Shown piece after piece: positions 25,859 to 34,753 of a stretch of DNA of 64,000 bases (the first letter of the stretch is position 1; every line of letters begins with the position of its first letter). The notes beneath the pieces were generated by a model, which searched no databases, had not been told where the DNA came from, and saw only the letters and a list, made by a program, of their open reading frames with translations. Origin of the DNA: Bradyrhizobium zhengyangense (GTDB lineage Bacteria; Pseudomonadota; Alphaproteobacteria; Rhizobiales; Xanthobacteraceae). The stretch lies in NCBI RefSeq assembly GCF_022012435.1, contig NZ_JAKLUA010000014.1, positions 120,989 to 184,988 of the forward strand, read 5' to 3'. The translations under genes were made by a program, and so were the position numbers.

Positions 25859-27217
25859 TCAGGCCGCCGCGGTTGGAACCAGCGCCTCTACGGTCACGCC
25901 GCTTTCGCCCGTGGCGACGTTGAGGGTGCCACCGAGCGCTAGAATGCGCTCGCGCATGCCGACGAGGCCGAAGCCGAGCTTCTGGCCAGGCTCCATGCCG
26001 CGCCCGTTGTCGCTGACCCGCACACGCGCACAGAAGCGGCCATCGCGGCCCGGCTGCTCCGCGGGCTCGATCACGACATTGATTGCGGTCGCGCCGGCGT
26101 GGCGGAACGCGTTGGTGAGAGCCTCCTGTACGACGCGATAGATGGTGAGGTCGGCAGTCTCACCCGTGACGCCGAGTGCGGGCGAGATCGTGGTCTCGAT
26201 GGTGACGTCGGGATGCGATTCCCGCCACAACCGCGATAGCGATTCCAACGCCTTGCCGAGACCTAGCTCGGCAAGTCCGACCGGCCGCAACCGCTCCAGC
26301 ACGCGGCGCGTGAACTGCTGCAGCGCGTTGATCTGCTCCAGCAGCGCGCCGCCGTGTTTTCTCACGGCGTCCGCACTCGGCGCCCGTCCATCGGCGAGCT
26401 TCGCCAGCGCACTGGCATGCGCGCGCAGCGAGAACAGATAGGGCCCGAACTCGTCATGCAGCTCGCGCGCGATCTCCTTGCGCTCGACGTCCTGGAGCGA
26501 CACCGCGCGCTCGGCAAGGCGACGCTTGTCCTCGACCGCCTCGCCCAGCGTCGCCGCAAGATGATTGAGCCTGGTGCAGATCGCCGCAAGCTCGGGCGCG
26601 CCACCGGGCGCAACGCGCGCATCGTAGTCGCCGTCCTCGATCTCCCCCATGGTCTGCGCCAGGGACTGGAGCGGCGCAAGCGCCCGGCCGACAACCGTCA
26701 TCATCACCAGGAACAGCACCAGCGCGATCACCGAGCCGACCTCGAGCTGGGTAACGATCGCGTCCCAGATCTCGGCAATCTCGTCATTGGGATGCGAGGT
26801 GATCACCAGCGAGCCTGCCCTGCCAAGAACGGAGACCGGCACACTGACGGCGGTCTGTTCGGGATGAACCAGGCTGACGAACCAGGCCGGCGGCCCCGGC
26901 GTATCGTCATCCGCATCGGGCCGCGGTGGGGTCAGCGGGTTACCACCGGCATCGCGGAGCGCGATGCTGACATGACGCAGACGGTTCAGATCATGCGCGA
27001 TCTGGTTCAGCCTGGCGTCGGGATCCGGCGCCTCGTTGAGATCGGCAACGATCATCTCGATGAATTCACGCGCCAGCCGGATGACGCTCTGGTCCTCGGC
27101 CTGCACGCGCGGCCCCGCCTCCGCGACTTGGCGGGCGATGTTGACCGCGAGCCCAAGTGCCAGCAGCAGCGCCAGCAGAAGGTTGATGCGCCCGCGCAAG
27201 GAAAGATTTTGCCACAT
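25859..27217 (-). CDS. Sensor histidine kinase (NarX/UhpB-type, HisKA_3)
   Basis: 452 residues. Membrane segments at about 11-27 and 159-178 enclose a periplasmic sensor domain of about 130 residues; a HAMP-like linker follows. The phosphoacceptor histidine is H254 in EIARELHDEFGPYLFSLRAH, the HisKA_3 pattern of kinases that pair with LuxR-type regulators. The ATPase domain has SDNGRGMEPG and GFGLVGMRERI. It is divergent from the response-regulator gene, which is next to fghA; this arrangement recalls FlhSR of Paracoccus, which controls formaldehyde oxidation. The link is inferred. Confidence 0.85.
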   Translation of the reverse strand: MWQNLSLRGRINLLLALLLALGLAVNIARQVAEAGPRVQAEDQSVIRLAREFIEMIVADLNEAPDPDARLNQIAHDLNRLRHVSIALRDAGGNPLTPPRPDADDDTPGPPAWFVSLVHPEQTAVSVPVSVLGRAGSLVITSHPNDEIAEIWDAIVTQLEVGSVIALVLFLVMMTVVGRALAPLQSLAQTMGEIEDGDYDARVAPGGAPELAAICTRLNHLAATLGEAVEDKRRLAERAVSLQDVERKEIARELHDEFGPYLFSLRAHASALAKLADGRAPSADAVRKHGGALLEQINALQQFTRRVLERLRPVGLAELGLGKALESLSRLWRESHPDVTIETTISPALGVTGETADLTIYRVVQEALTNAFRHAGATAINVVIEPAEQPGRDGRFCARVRVSDNGRGMEPGQKLGFGLVGMRERILALGGTLNVATGESGVTVEALVPTAAA

Positions 27218-27411
27218 TGCTTTCGCTCGTGCCCCGCCATGGGTCGCCCGCGCCTGTCCGATAGCGTTGACAGGGGCGAAGCGCCCGATATCTAATCGGA
27301 AGCGTACAGCAATCCCGGCCGGGTTGCATGACCGGACATTTTTCCTCGTTCGGCATCATGCGGCGCGAAATCGCGAAACCAAAGAGTCCGGCGCTGTCAC
27401 GGGGAACGCCT

Positions 27412-28032
27412 ATGCGCATTCTGATCGTCGACGATCATCCCATTGTCGCCTCCGGCTGCCGCGCCGTGCTGGCCGACGAGGGCGAGATCGAGATCCTGGA
27501 GGCTGCTGACGCCGAAGACGGGGAGAGCATCTTCATCGTCGAGCGCCCCGACCTCTGCGTCATCGACATCAACCTGCCGACGGTCTCCGGTTTCGAGCTG
27601 GCGCGCCGCATCCTCGAGCGCGCGCCTGAAGCGCGCATCATCATGTTCAGCATGAACGACGACCCGGCTTTCGCCGCGCGCGCGATCGAATGCGGCGCCA
27701 AGGGCTATGTCTCCAAGACCGGCGACCCCGATGATCTCGTCGAGGCGATCCGCAGCGTCGGCGGCGGCGGCACCTATCTGCCGAGCGCGATTGCCCGCAG
27801 CATCGCCTTCGCAGGACCCACGCTGGCGCAGAGCCCGCTCTCGAAGCTGAACGCACGCGAGATGGAGATCTTGCGGCTGCTCAGCGCGGGAAAAAGCCTC
27901 TCCGAGATCGCCTGGCTGGTGCAATCGTCCTACAAGACCGTCGCCAACACCTCCTCGATCATGCGCCAGAAGCTGGGGGTGAAGACCTCGGTCGAGCTGG
28001 TGCGGCTGGCGATCGACAGCGGCGTGGCTTAA
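27412..28032 (+). CDS. NarL/LuxR-family response regulator
   Basis: 206 residues. The receiver domain begins MRILIVDDHPIVASG with acidic pair D7/D8, phosphoacceptor D52 in VIDINLP and conserved lysine K102 in VSKTGD. The C-terminal LuxR-type helix-turn-helix reads LNAREMEILRLLSAGKSLSE. The ATG at 27412 follows GGGGAA; an upstream in-frame start would add 28 unrelated residues. Partner of the divergent kinase, and 71 bases upstream of fghA on the same strand, so an FlhR-like role in C1 gene control is plausible. Confidence 0.85.
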   Translation: MRILIVDDHPIVASGCRAVLADEGEIEILEAADAEDGESIFIVERPDLCVIDINLPTVSGFELARRILERAPEARIIMFSMNDDPAFAARAIECGAKGYVSKTGDPDDLVEAIRSVGGGGTYLPSAIARSIAFAGPTLAQSPLSKLNAREMEILRLLSAGKSLSEIAWLVQSSYKTVANTSSIMRQKLGVKTSVELVRLAIDSGVA

Positions 28033-28103
28033 AGAGCGCCACAAATTTCGGTCACACAAGCATTGCATTCTCAATGTGGTGAGATGCCACGGAGCTATCA
28101 GGC

Positions 28104-28949
28104 ATGACGATCCAGACTGTCTCGACCAACAGATCCTATGGCGGCGTGCAGGGCGTGTACCGCCATGCGAGCCAGACGACCGGAACCGACATGGTGTTCT
28201 CGGTCTATGTTCCCCCGCATGCCGAAGGCGCCAAGCTGCCCGTGGTCTGGTATCTCTCCGGCCTCACCTGCACCCACGCCAACGTCACCGAGAAAGGCGA
28301 ATTCCGCAATGCCTGCGCCGAGCTCGGGCTGATCTTCGTCGCTCCCGACACCTCGCCGCGCGGGCCCGACGTGCCTGGCGACGCCAACAACGCCTATGAT
28401 TTCGGCCTGGGAGCCGGCTTCTATGTCGACGCCACGCAAGAGCCGTTCGCGCGGAATTACCGCATGTGGAGCTATGTCACCGACGAGTTGCCGAAGGTCG
28501 TGGCGGGAAATTTTCCCGTCGATGCCAAGCGACAATCGATCATGGGCCATTCCATGGGCGGCCACGGCGCGCTGACGGTAGCGCTGCGCAACCCGCACCG
28601 CTACCGCGCCGCCAGCGCATTCGCCCCAATCGTGGCACCATCCCAGGTGCCGTGGGGTATCAAGGCGCTCACCGGATATCTCGGACCGAACAAGGATACC
28701 TGGCGCAGCCATGACACTGTGGCGCTGATCGAGGACGGCGCGAAATATTCCGGCTTCCTGGTCGATGTCGGCGAGGCCGATAATTTCCTGAAAGAACAAC
28801 TCAGGCCCGAGCTGCTGGAGGCGGCCTGCACCAAGGCCAACATCCCGCTGACGCTGCGGCGCCAGCCGGGCTATGACCACAGCTATTATTTCATCTCGAC
28901 CTTCATGAGCGATCATCTGCACTGGCATGCGGAGAGATTGAAGGGGTGA
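28104..28949 (+). CDS. fghA: S-formylglutathione hydrolase
   Basis: 281 residues, cytoplasmic esterase-D-type alpha/beta hydrolase. The catalytic serine is S150 in MGHSMGG, with Asp226 in VGEADNF and His259 in GYDHSYYF; WYLSGLTCTHANVTEKGEFR is the family signature near the N-terminus. It hydrolyses S-formylglutathione to formate and glutathione, the step after glutathione-dependent formaldehyde dehydrogenase, which is encoded at 54961-56070. Together with Gfa these make a complete glutathione formaldehyde-oxidation route within one window. Confidence 0.95.
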   Translation: MTIQTVSTNRSYGGVQGVYRHASQTTGTDMVFSVYVPPHAEGAKLPVVWYLSGLTCTHANVTEKGEFRNACAELGLIFVAPDTSPRGPDVPGDANNAYDFGLGAGFYVDATQEPFARNYRMWSYVTDELPKVVAGNFPVDAKRQSIMGHSMGGHGALTVALRNPHRYRAASAFAPIVAPSQVPWGIKALTGYLGPNKDTWRSHDTVALIEDGAKYSGFLVDVGEADNFLKEQLRPELLEAACTKANIPLTLRRQPGYDHSYYFISTFMSDHLHWHAERLKG

Positions 28950-28999
28950 GATCTTTCTTCTCCCCTTGTGATGAGAGGTATATCTCCGCGACTACAGTA

Positions 29000-29095
29000 T
29001 CGTAGGATGGGCAAAGCGAGGCATGCCCACGATTTCTCTCGAATCATTGATTGAACGTGGGCACGGCGCAAGTGCGCCTTTGCCCACCCTACGAT
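29000..29095. repeat. Dispersed imperfect palindrome (GTAGG-TGGGCAAAG type)
   Basis: Opens TCGTAGGATGGGCAAAGCG and closes GCGCCTTTGCCCACCCTACGA, forming a long imperfect hairpin. The same element recurs in opposite orientation at 63848-63936. It lies between the convergent fghA and DUF3280 genes and could also act as a transcription barrier. Confidence 0.7.
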
Positions 29096-29122
29096 CCCCG
29101 ACTCGCTGAGCGAATATCCACC

Positions 29123-29692
29123 TCACGGCTTGCCGTAGTTCGGCGCCAGCAGGCGGTTGCGGGTCAGATAGCTCATCGTGCGCGTCCAGGATTCATCGGT
29201 ATTGCCGCGCATGTCGGCGCTCGCCGCAGTGATCATGTTGCCGGTCTTCACGTCGCGCAGATAGATGTTGAGATTGATGATCAGGTTCGAGACCTTCTGC
29301 ACCATGCCTGTGATCTCGACGTCCGCACCCAACTGTCCGGCAAGCTTGAGGTCGCAACCGCCGCAGGCCTGCAGATTGCTGTGACGGGCCGCATCCCTGA
29401 CCGGCGCGATATCGAGCACCTGGAACTTGCCTGAATCGGCCAGTTCCTTGCGGAGCTGCTCACTGATACGATCGAGGCGCGCCTCTTCCGGCTTCGAGCC
29501 ATAGAACTCGCCGGGCAGGCTGGTGTCGATCAGCTCGAAATCAAACACGGCAAGCTTCGGCGGGTCGGCCAGTGCGGCCGATCCCGTCAACAGCAATGCC
29601 GCGAAACACAGCAGCGCTCGCACGATCGTGATTCCAGCGCTTGCGCGCGTGAGGACGAAATGCGGGGTTGCAAGCCTTGCCAAATCGGTCAT
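29123..29692 (-). CDS. DUF3280/DUF2380-type periplasmic protein
   Basis: About 189 residues from the ATG at 29692. A hydrophobic segment (IVRALLCFAALLLTGSAALA) precedes a mature domain that starts DPPKLAVFDFELIDTSLPGE, with CGGCDLKLAGQLGADVEITG further on. This is the DUF3280 pattern found beside PQQ-associated ABC transporter genes in alphaproteobacteria. The fold resembles TolB-like/GNA1162-like lipoprotein domains. Function unknown. It is divergent from the ABC binding-protein gene by about 60 bases and so shares its promoter region. Confidence 0.65.
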   Translation of the reverse strand: MTDLARLATPHFVLTRASAGITIVRALLCFAALLLTGSAALADPPKLAVFDFELIDTSLPGEFYGSKPEEARLDRISEQLRKELADSGKFQVLDIAPVRDAARHSNLQACGGCDLKLAGQLGADVEITGMVQKVSNLIINLNIYLRDVKTGNMITAASADMRGNTDESWTRTMSYLTRNRLLAPNYGKP

Positions 29693-29753
29693 GCTTCCAG
29701 CAGAAACAATTCTCCACCGGCGGTCAAGCCGGGGAGGACGTGACGGAGGAAGC

Positions 29754-30935
29754 ATGATCCGATGGTTGCTCGGCCCGATCGGCCTGTGTCTGGCAGCAGC
29801 GCAAGCGCTCGCGGCCGACCCTGTGACGATCGGCGTCGGCTATCTCGGCGTCGCCGGCACCAGATCGACACTGTCGCTGGTCGAGCAGCCCGCCGAGAAT
29901 GACGGCCTCGCCGGCGCCAAGCTCGCGATCGAGGACAACAACACCACCGGCAAATTCCTGGGCCAGCGCTTCACGCTGGAGGAGCACCGCATCAAGGAGG
30001 GAGAGGATCCGGTCCAGGCTGCATCCGCGCTCGCCGAGCACAATGGTTTTATTGTCGCCGACCTGCCGGCCGATGCACTTCTGAAAGTGGCCGACGCCTT
30101 GCGCGACCGCGGCACGCTGCTGTTCAACGCCGGCGCCATCGACGAGCGACTGCGCGAGGCCGATTGCCGCGCCAACGTGATCCACACCGCGCCGACGCGC
30201 GCGATGCTGGCGGATGCGCTCGGCCAGTATCTGGTGTGGAAGAAATGGTCGCGCTGGCTTCTGGTGGTCGGCTCGCATGACGAGGACAAGCTCTATGCCG
30301 ATGCGCTCCGCCGCGCCGCGACGCGGTTCGGCGCCAAGATCGTACAGGAGCGCACCTTCGAGGACACCGGCGGCGCACGCCGCACGGATTCCGGCGTCAC
30401 GCTGATCCAGCGGCAGATGCCGGTGTTCACGCAACAGGCACCCGCCTATGACGTGCTGGTCGCCGCTGACGAGAGCGAGGTGTTCGCGGCCTATCTGCCC
30501 TATCGCACATGGGATGCTCGCCCCGTCGCGGGCTCGGCCGGCCTCGTGCCGCGCAGCTGGGACGCCGCGCAGGATCAGTGGGGCGCGACGCAGATGCAGA
30601 ATCGCTTCATGAAGCTGAACGCGCGCCGCATGACCGCGCTTGACATGCAGGCCTGGACCGCGGTGCGCATGATTGGCGAGGCCACCTCGCGGACCAATTC
30701 CGGCGACGTCAAGAAAGTCACCGACTTCATCAAGGGGCCGAATTTCGAGGTCGCCGCCTTCAAAGGCACCCGACTCACCTTGCGCGACTGGAATCTTCAG
30801 CTGCGGCAGCCGATCCTGCTGGTCGACGGCCGCATGGTGGTGTCGGTATCGCCGCAGGAAGGGTTTCTGCACCAGGTCTCCGAGCTCGACACGCTCGGCT
30901 ATGATCGCCCGGAGAGCAAATGCAAGCTGAAATGA
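29754..30935 (+). CDS. PQQ-associated ABC transporter substrate-binding protein
   Basis: 393 residues with a signal peptide (MIRWLLGPIGLCLAAAQALA). The mature protein has a branched-chain amino-acid-binding-like fold (VTIGVGYLGVAGTRSTLSLV, NDGLAGAKLAIEDNNTTGKF, QLRQPILLVDGRMVVSVSPQ). It matches the periplasmic component of the ABC system linked to PQQ-dependent alcohol dehydrogenases, equivalent in position to lutA of Methylorubrum extorquens. GGAGGAAGC precedes the ATG. It is first of five genes that overlap each other (30920, 31900, 32703, 33548), indicating one translationally coupled operon. The ligand is unproven; lanthanide chelate import is the family-based guess. Confidence 0.82.
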   Translation: MIRWLLGPIGLCLAAAQALAADPVTIGVGYLGVAGTRSTLSLVEQPAENDGLAGAKLAIEDNNTTGKFLGQRFTLEEHRIKEGEDPVQAASALAEHNGFIVADLPADALLKVADALRDRGTLLFNAGAIDERLREADCRANVIHTAPTRAMLADALGQYLVWKKWSRWLLVVGSHDEDKLYADALRRAATRFGAKIVQERTFEDTGGARRTDSGVTLIQRQMPVFTQQAPAYDVLVAADESEVFAAYLPYRTWDARPVAGSAGLVPRSWDAAQDQWGATQMQNRFMKLNARRMTALDMQAWTAVRMIGEATSRTNSGDVKKVTDFIKGPNFEVAAFKGTRLTLRDWNLQLRQPILLVDGRMVVSVSPQEGFLHQVSELDTLGYDRPESKCKLK

Positions 30936-31903
30936 GGATTTGGATGTTGCGTGTGGGATTGCTGTCCGGACTGGTGCTGGCGGCAGCGCCCGCGCATGCT
31001 TTCATTGCCTATGTCTCGAACGAGAAGAGCAACACGGTGTCGGTGATCGACACCGACAGCTGGACCGTGACCAAGACCATCAAGGTCGGCCAGCGTCCGC
31101 GCGGCATCGAGTTCACCCGCGACGGCAAGTTCGTGATGGTCGCGGTCGGCGACGATGACACGATCCAGCTTATCGACGCCAAGACGCAAGGCGTGGTGGA
31201 CACCCTGCCCTCCGGCCCCGACCCTGAACTGTTCACCCAGGATGCCGCCGGCAAGACGCTCTACGTCGCCAACGAGAACGACAACACGGTGACCGTGATC
31301 GACCTGGAGAAGCGCGCCCGCCTCGGCGACATCCAGGTCGGCGTCGAGCCCGAGGGCATGACCATCAGCCCTGACGGCAAGACCCTGATCAACACGTCCG
31401 AGACGACCAACATGGCGCATTTCATCGACACGTCATCGCGCCAGATCGTCGCCAACGTGCTGGTCGATCCGCGGCCGCGCTTTGCCGAGTTCAAGCACGA
31501 CGCCTCCGAATTATGGGTGTCCTCCGAGATCGGCGGCACCGTTTCGATCGTCGACCCTGGAAAGCACGAGGTGATCGGCAAGGTCACATTCGACATTCCG
31601 GGCCTGCGGAAGGAGGCGATCCAGCCCGTTGGCATCGGCATGACCAAGGATGACAAGACCGCCTTTGTGGCGCTCGGGCCCGCCAACCGCATCGCGGTGG
31701 TCGACATCGCCACGCGCAAGGTGACGAAATATCTCCTGGTGGGACAGCGCGTCTGGCACATGGCGTTTACGCCGGATGAAAAATACCTGCTCACGACCAA
31801 CGGCGTTTCCAACGACATCTCCGTCATCGACGTCGCCGCGCAGAAAGTGATCAAGACCATTCAGGTGGGCGAGCTGCCCTGGGGCATCACGATCGCGCCA
31901 TGA
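30920..31903 (+). CDS. PQQ-catabolism-associated YVTN beta-propeller protein
   Basis: 327 residues. After a signal peptide ending near APAHAF, repeated units (AYVSNEKSNTVSVIDTDSWT, YVANENDNTVTVIDLEKRAR, LLTTNGVSNDISVIDVAAQK) make a seven-bladed YVTN propeller in the periplasm. Homologues lie in PQQ-dehydrogenase gene clusters with ABC genes, as here. The precise role is unknown. The ATG at 30920 overlaps the preceding gene by 16 bases and has GGAGAG upstream; ATGs at 30932 and 30944 are alternatives. Its stop overlaps the ATPase start (ATGA). Confidence 0.82.
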   Translation: MQAEMRIWMLRVGLLSGLVLAAAPAHAFIAYVSNEKSNTVSVIDTDSWTVTKTIKVGQRPRGIEFTRDGKFVMVAVGDDDTIQLIDAKTQGVVDTLPSGPDPELFTQDAAGKTLYVANENDNTVTVIDLEKRARLGDIQVGVEPEGMTISPDGKTLINTSETTNMAHFIDTSSRQIVANVLVDPRPRFAEFKHDASELWVSSEIGGTVSIVDPGKHEVIGKVTFDIPGLRKEAIQPVGIGMTKDDKTAFVALGPANRIAVVDIATRKVTKYLLVGQRVWHMAFTPDEKYLLTTNGVSNDISVIDVAAQKVIKTIQVGELPWGITIAP

Positions 31904-32706
31904 CCAGCCCTGCTCCCATCGCCGAACCACACAAGACGCCACGGCCCGATCCCGCCGCGGTGCCGGCGCTGTCGATCGATAGCGTCAGCCATGCCTACGG
32001 CCCGCGCCGGGCGCTGACCGACGTCTCCTTCAATGTGCAGCCGGCGAGCTTTACCGCCCTGCTCGGCCTCAACGGCGCCGGCAAGAGCACACTGTTCTCG
32101 CTGATCACGCGGCTGTTCGGCATCCAGACCGGGCGCGTCGGCATCTTTGGCCATGACGTCAGCAAGAGCCCCGGCGAGGCGCTGCGCCTGCTCGGCGTCG
32201 TGTTCCAGCCGCGCACGCTCGATCTCGACCTGTCGCTGACGCAGAACCTGCTCTATCACGCCGCTCTCCACGGCATCAGCCGGCGCGAGGCGGCCACCCG
32301 CAGCGCCGAGCTGCTCGGCCGCATTGGGCTCGAAGACCGCGCCGGCAGCAAGGTGCGCGATCTCTCCGGCGGCCAGATGCGGCGGCTCGAGATCGCACGC
32401 GCGCTGCTGCACCGGCCACGACTGCTGCTGCTGGACGAGCCGACCGTCGGCCTCGACGTCAAGGCGCGTGCCGACATCATCAGCCATGTCCGCCAGCTCG
32501 TGACAGAGCAGGGCATCGGCGTGCTCTGGGCCACACATCTGTTCGACGAGATCATGCCCAGCGACGATCTTGTGGTGCTGCACCAGGGCAAGGTGCTGGC
32601 GCGGGGCCCCATGAACCGCGTCATCACCGAGGCCGGTGCGCTAGACGTCAACACCGCCTTCATGCGCCTGACCGGCGCGCAAGTGATGCCCGGAGGCGGC
32701 GCATGA
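31900..32706 (+). CDS. ABC transporter ATP-binding protein of the PQQ-associated system
   Basis: 268 residues. Walker A is GLNGAGKST, the signature is LSGGQMRRLEIARALL, and Walker B LLLLDEPTVGLD. A proline-rich N-terminal extension of about 25 residues precedes the ABC domain. The pairing with a single ABC2-type permease (next gene) resembles drug- and copper-type exporters of the DRA/NodI type, whereas the operon also encodes a binding protein, so import or export is open. It overlaps both neighbours by 4 bases. Position corresponds to lutE of Methylorubrum. Confidence 0.88.
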   Translation: MTSPAPIAEPHKTPRPDPAAVPALSIDSVSHAYGPRRALTDVSFNVQPASFTALLGLNGAGKSTLFSLITRLFGIQTGRVGIFGHDVSKSPGEALRLLGVVFQPRTLDLDLSLTQNLLYHAALHGISRREAATRSAELLGRIGLEDRAGSKVRDLSGGQMRRLEIARALLHRPRLLLLDEPTVGLDVKARADIISHVRQLVTEQGIGVLWATHLFDEIMPSDDLVVLHQGKVLARGPMNRVITEAGALDVNTAFMRLTGAQVMPGGGA

Positions 32707-33551
32707 GCAGCATCACCACGCGCGATGTGCCACGCGGCTTCACGGCTGCCGAGTACATGACCTGCCTGACCGGCATCGTCTGGCGCGAGGGCCTGCGCTT
32801 CCTGCATCAGCGCGAGCGCTTCGTCTCGGCGCTGGTGCGGCCGCTGGTATGGCTGTTCATCTTTGCCGCCGGCTTCCGCCAGGTGCTCGGGATCTCCATC
32901 ATCCCGCCTTACGAAACCTACATCCTCTACGAGGTCTTCATCGCGCCGGGGCTGATGGCGATGATCCAGCTCTTCAACGGCATGCAATCCTCGCTCTCGA
33001 TGGTCTACGACCGCGAGATGGGCAATATGCGCACGCTGCTGGTGAGCCCGCTGCCGCGCGGCTTTCTCTTATTCTGCAAGCTGCTGGCGGGCACCGCGGT
33101 GTCGCTGCTCCAGGTCTATGCGTTCCTGATCATCGCCTGGTTCTGGGACATCACGCCACCTCCGATCGGCTACCTCACCGTGCTGCCGGCGCTGATACTA
33201 TCAGGGCTGATGCTGGGATCGCTCGGCATGCTGATCTCCTCCGGCATCAAGCAACTGGAGAACTTTGCCGGCGTGATGAACTTCGTCATCTTCCCGATGT
33301 TCTTTGCGTCATCCGCACTTTACCCGCTCTGGCGGGTACAGGAGGGCAGTCCCTATCTCTATTATGTCTGCCAGGCCAATCCGTTCACCCATGCGGTCGA
33401 GCTAATCCGCTTCGCGCTGTATGGGCAGATCAACTGGATCTCGCTTGCCGTGGTGGGAGCTTGCACAATCGTCTTCATGATCGGCGCGATTTTCGCCTAT
33501 GATCCGTCACGCGGGCTGGCACGGCGCGGGCCTGCAGGAGGCGAAGGATGA
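32703..33551 (+). CDS. ABC-2 type permease of the PQQ-associated system
   Basis: 282 residues with six predicted membrane segments, of the NodJ/ABC-2 type: RFVSALVRPLVWLFIFAAGF, the PLPRGFLLFCKLLAGTAVS loop and the ANPFTHAVELIRFALYGQ signature near the C-terminus. It forms the membrane part with the preceding ATPase. It overlaps both the previous and next genes by 4 bases. Position corresponds to lutF of Methylorubrum; whether it moves metal chelates is inferred. Confidence 0.87.
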   Translation: MSSITTRDVPRGFTAAEYMTCLTGIVWREGLRFLHQRERFVSALVRPLVWLFIFAAGFRQVLGISIIPPYETYILYEVFIAPGLMAMIQLFNGMQSSLSMVYDREMGNMRTLLVSPLPRGFLLFCKLLAGTAVSLLQVYAFLIIAWFWDITPPPIGYLTVLPALILSGLMLGSLGMLISSGIKQLENFAGVMNFVIFPMFFASSALYPLWRVQEGSPYLYYVCQANPFTHAVELIRFALYGQINWISLAVVGACTIVFMIGAIFAYDPSRGLARRGPAGGEG

Positions 33552-34162
33552 AGGTTCGGACAGCAGCCATGGCGGCCCTTGCGTTCGCGGTCTCCGCCAC
33601 CGCCGCGCGCGCCGCCGATCCGCGCTATCCCAACTGGCCGTGTGCGCAGGCCAAGGTTCCGGAGATTTCACTGGCCGCCGTCTGGGCCGGTCCGGAGCTC
33701 GGCGACGCCGAGACCAAGTGGAAGGACGACAGCAAGATCAGCGCGCTGGTCTCGAAGCTTGCGGCGCGCAAGACGCCGCTGGACGAGGCCGAGAAGTCGG
33801 TGAAGGAATTCCTGGCCGGCTCCGCCGCCGACAAGAGTACCAACGCAAAGCTGCTGTTCGCAGGCCTGTTCGACACGCTGAACGCCCAGCGCTCCCAGGT
33901 CATGGGCGGTCTCGAACGCGTCAGCCGCAAGCAGCGCGAGGCCGCCGACAAGATCCGCGAGGAGACCATCCAGCTCCAGGCGCTCCAGGACGCCACGCCG
34001 CGCGACGACACCAAGGTCGATGCCATGAGCAACCAGCTGATCTGGGAGACCCGCATTTTTGAGGACCGCCGCAAGGTGGTGCGCTTCGTCTGCGAGGTTC
34101 CGACCACGATCGACCAGCGCCTGTTCGCGCTCGGCCGCGTCATTCAGCAGGAAATGGAATAG
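33548..34162 (+). CDS. Periplasmic protein of the PQQ-associated ABC operon
   Basis: 204 residues with a signal peptide (MKVRTAAMAALAFAVSATAA). The mature protein has a disulfide-capable cysteine pair (PNWPCAQAK and RFVCEVP) and a long helical, charged middle (ERVSRKQREAADKIREETIQ) likely to form a coiled coil. No domain name is claimed, but the same kind of gene is found at the end of PQQ-ABC operons in related bacteria. Overlaps the permease gene by 4 bases, so it is the last member of the operon. Confidence 0.7.
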   Translation: MKVRTAAMAALAFAVSATAARAADPRYPNWPCAQAKVPEISLAAVWAGPELGDAETKWKDDSKISALVSKLAARKTPLDEAEKSVKEFLAGSAADKSTNAKLLFAGLFDTLNAQRSQVMGGLERVSRKQREAADKIREETIQLQALQDATPRDDTKVDAMSNQLIWETRIFEDRRKVVRFVCEVPTTIDQRLFALGRVIQQEME

Positions 34163-34297
34163 CGTCAGCCCTGCTGACGACTTTCATAAAAGTTCCCGCG
34201 ATATCAACACGATCATTAATGTTTGCCGCGCTATCTGCCGGAACCAAATCGATCTAGGATGGCTTGTCCCGTGAATCCAAAACGCCGGGAGGCCGCG

Positions 34298-34597
34298 ATG
34301 GGAACAGCAAAATTCATCTTCGCAAGCGCTGCAGCCATCACCATGCTCACATCCAACGCCTTTGCTGACGACATGACCGGAATGGTCACGAGCATCAACA
34401 GGCTCAACAACACGATCTCGATCCAGGAGACGCAGAAGGGCACGGTCGGCGGAAGTGCCGGCGGCGCCGGCGCGCTCCAGCAGTACAAGGCCAAGGACGC
34501 CGCGATGCTGGATGCCGTCCATGCCGGCGACAGGGTGACTTACACCGCGACCGATACGGATGGGGCGAGCACGCTGACGAAGTTGCAGAAGCAGTAG
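34298..34597 (+). CDS. DUF1344-type small periplasmic protein
   Basis: 99 residues. A signal peptide (FIFASAAAITMLTSNAFA) is followed by DDMTGMVTSINRLNNTISIQ, the beta-barrel-like pattern of DUF1344 proteins of rhizobia. The ATG at 34298 has GGGAGG upstream; earlier in-frame starts lack a leader. Unknown function; not clearly part of the preceding operon (135-base gap). Confidence 0.65.
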   Translation: MGTAKFIFASAAAITMLTSNAFADDMTGMVTSINRLNNTISIQETQKGTVGGSAGGAGALQQYKAKDAAMLDAVHAGDRVTYTATDTDGASTLTKLQKQ

Positions 34598-34650
34598 GAT
34601 TCAGGTCGCCGCAGTCGGACTGATTGATGTAAGCGAGACTGCATCCACGC

Positions 34651-34738
34651 CGTCATTGCGAAGAGCCCTTGCGGCGAAGCAATCCAGATTGCCTTTGCAG
34701 GACAGATCCTGGATTGCTTCGCTGCGCTCGCAATGACG
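34651..34738. repeat. Dispersed imperfect palindrome (CGTCATTGCGA type)
   Basis: CGTCATTGCGAAGAGC with GCGAAGCAATCCAG on the left pairs with CTGGATTGCTTCGC and GCTCGCAATGACG on the right, giving a long hairpin. It sits between the convergent DUF1344 and CXXCW genes. A related CATT/AATGACG-bounded element is at 38152-38252. Confidence 0.7.
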
Positions 34739-34753
34739 GGGAGAGCGCCGGGC

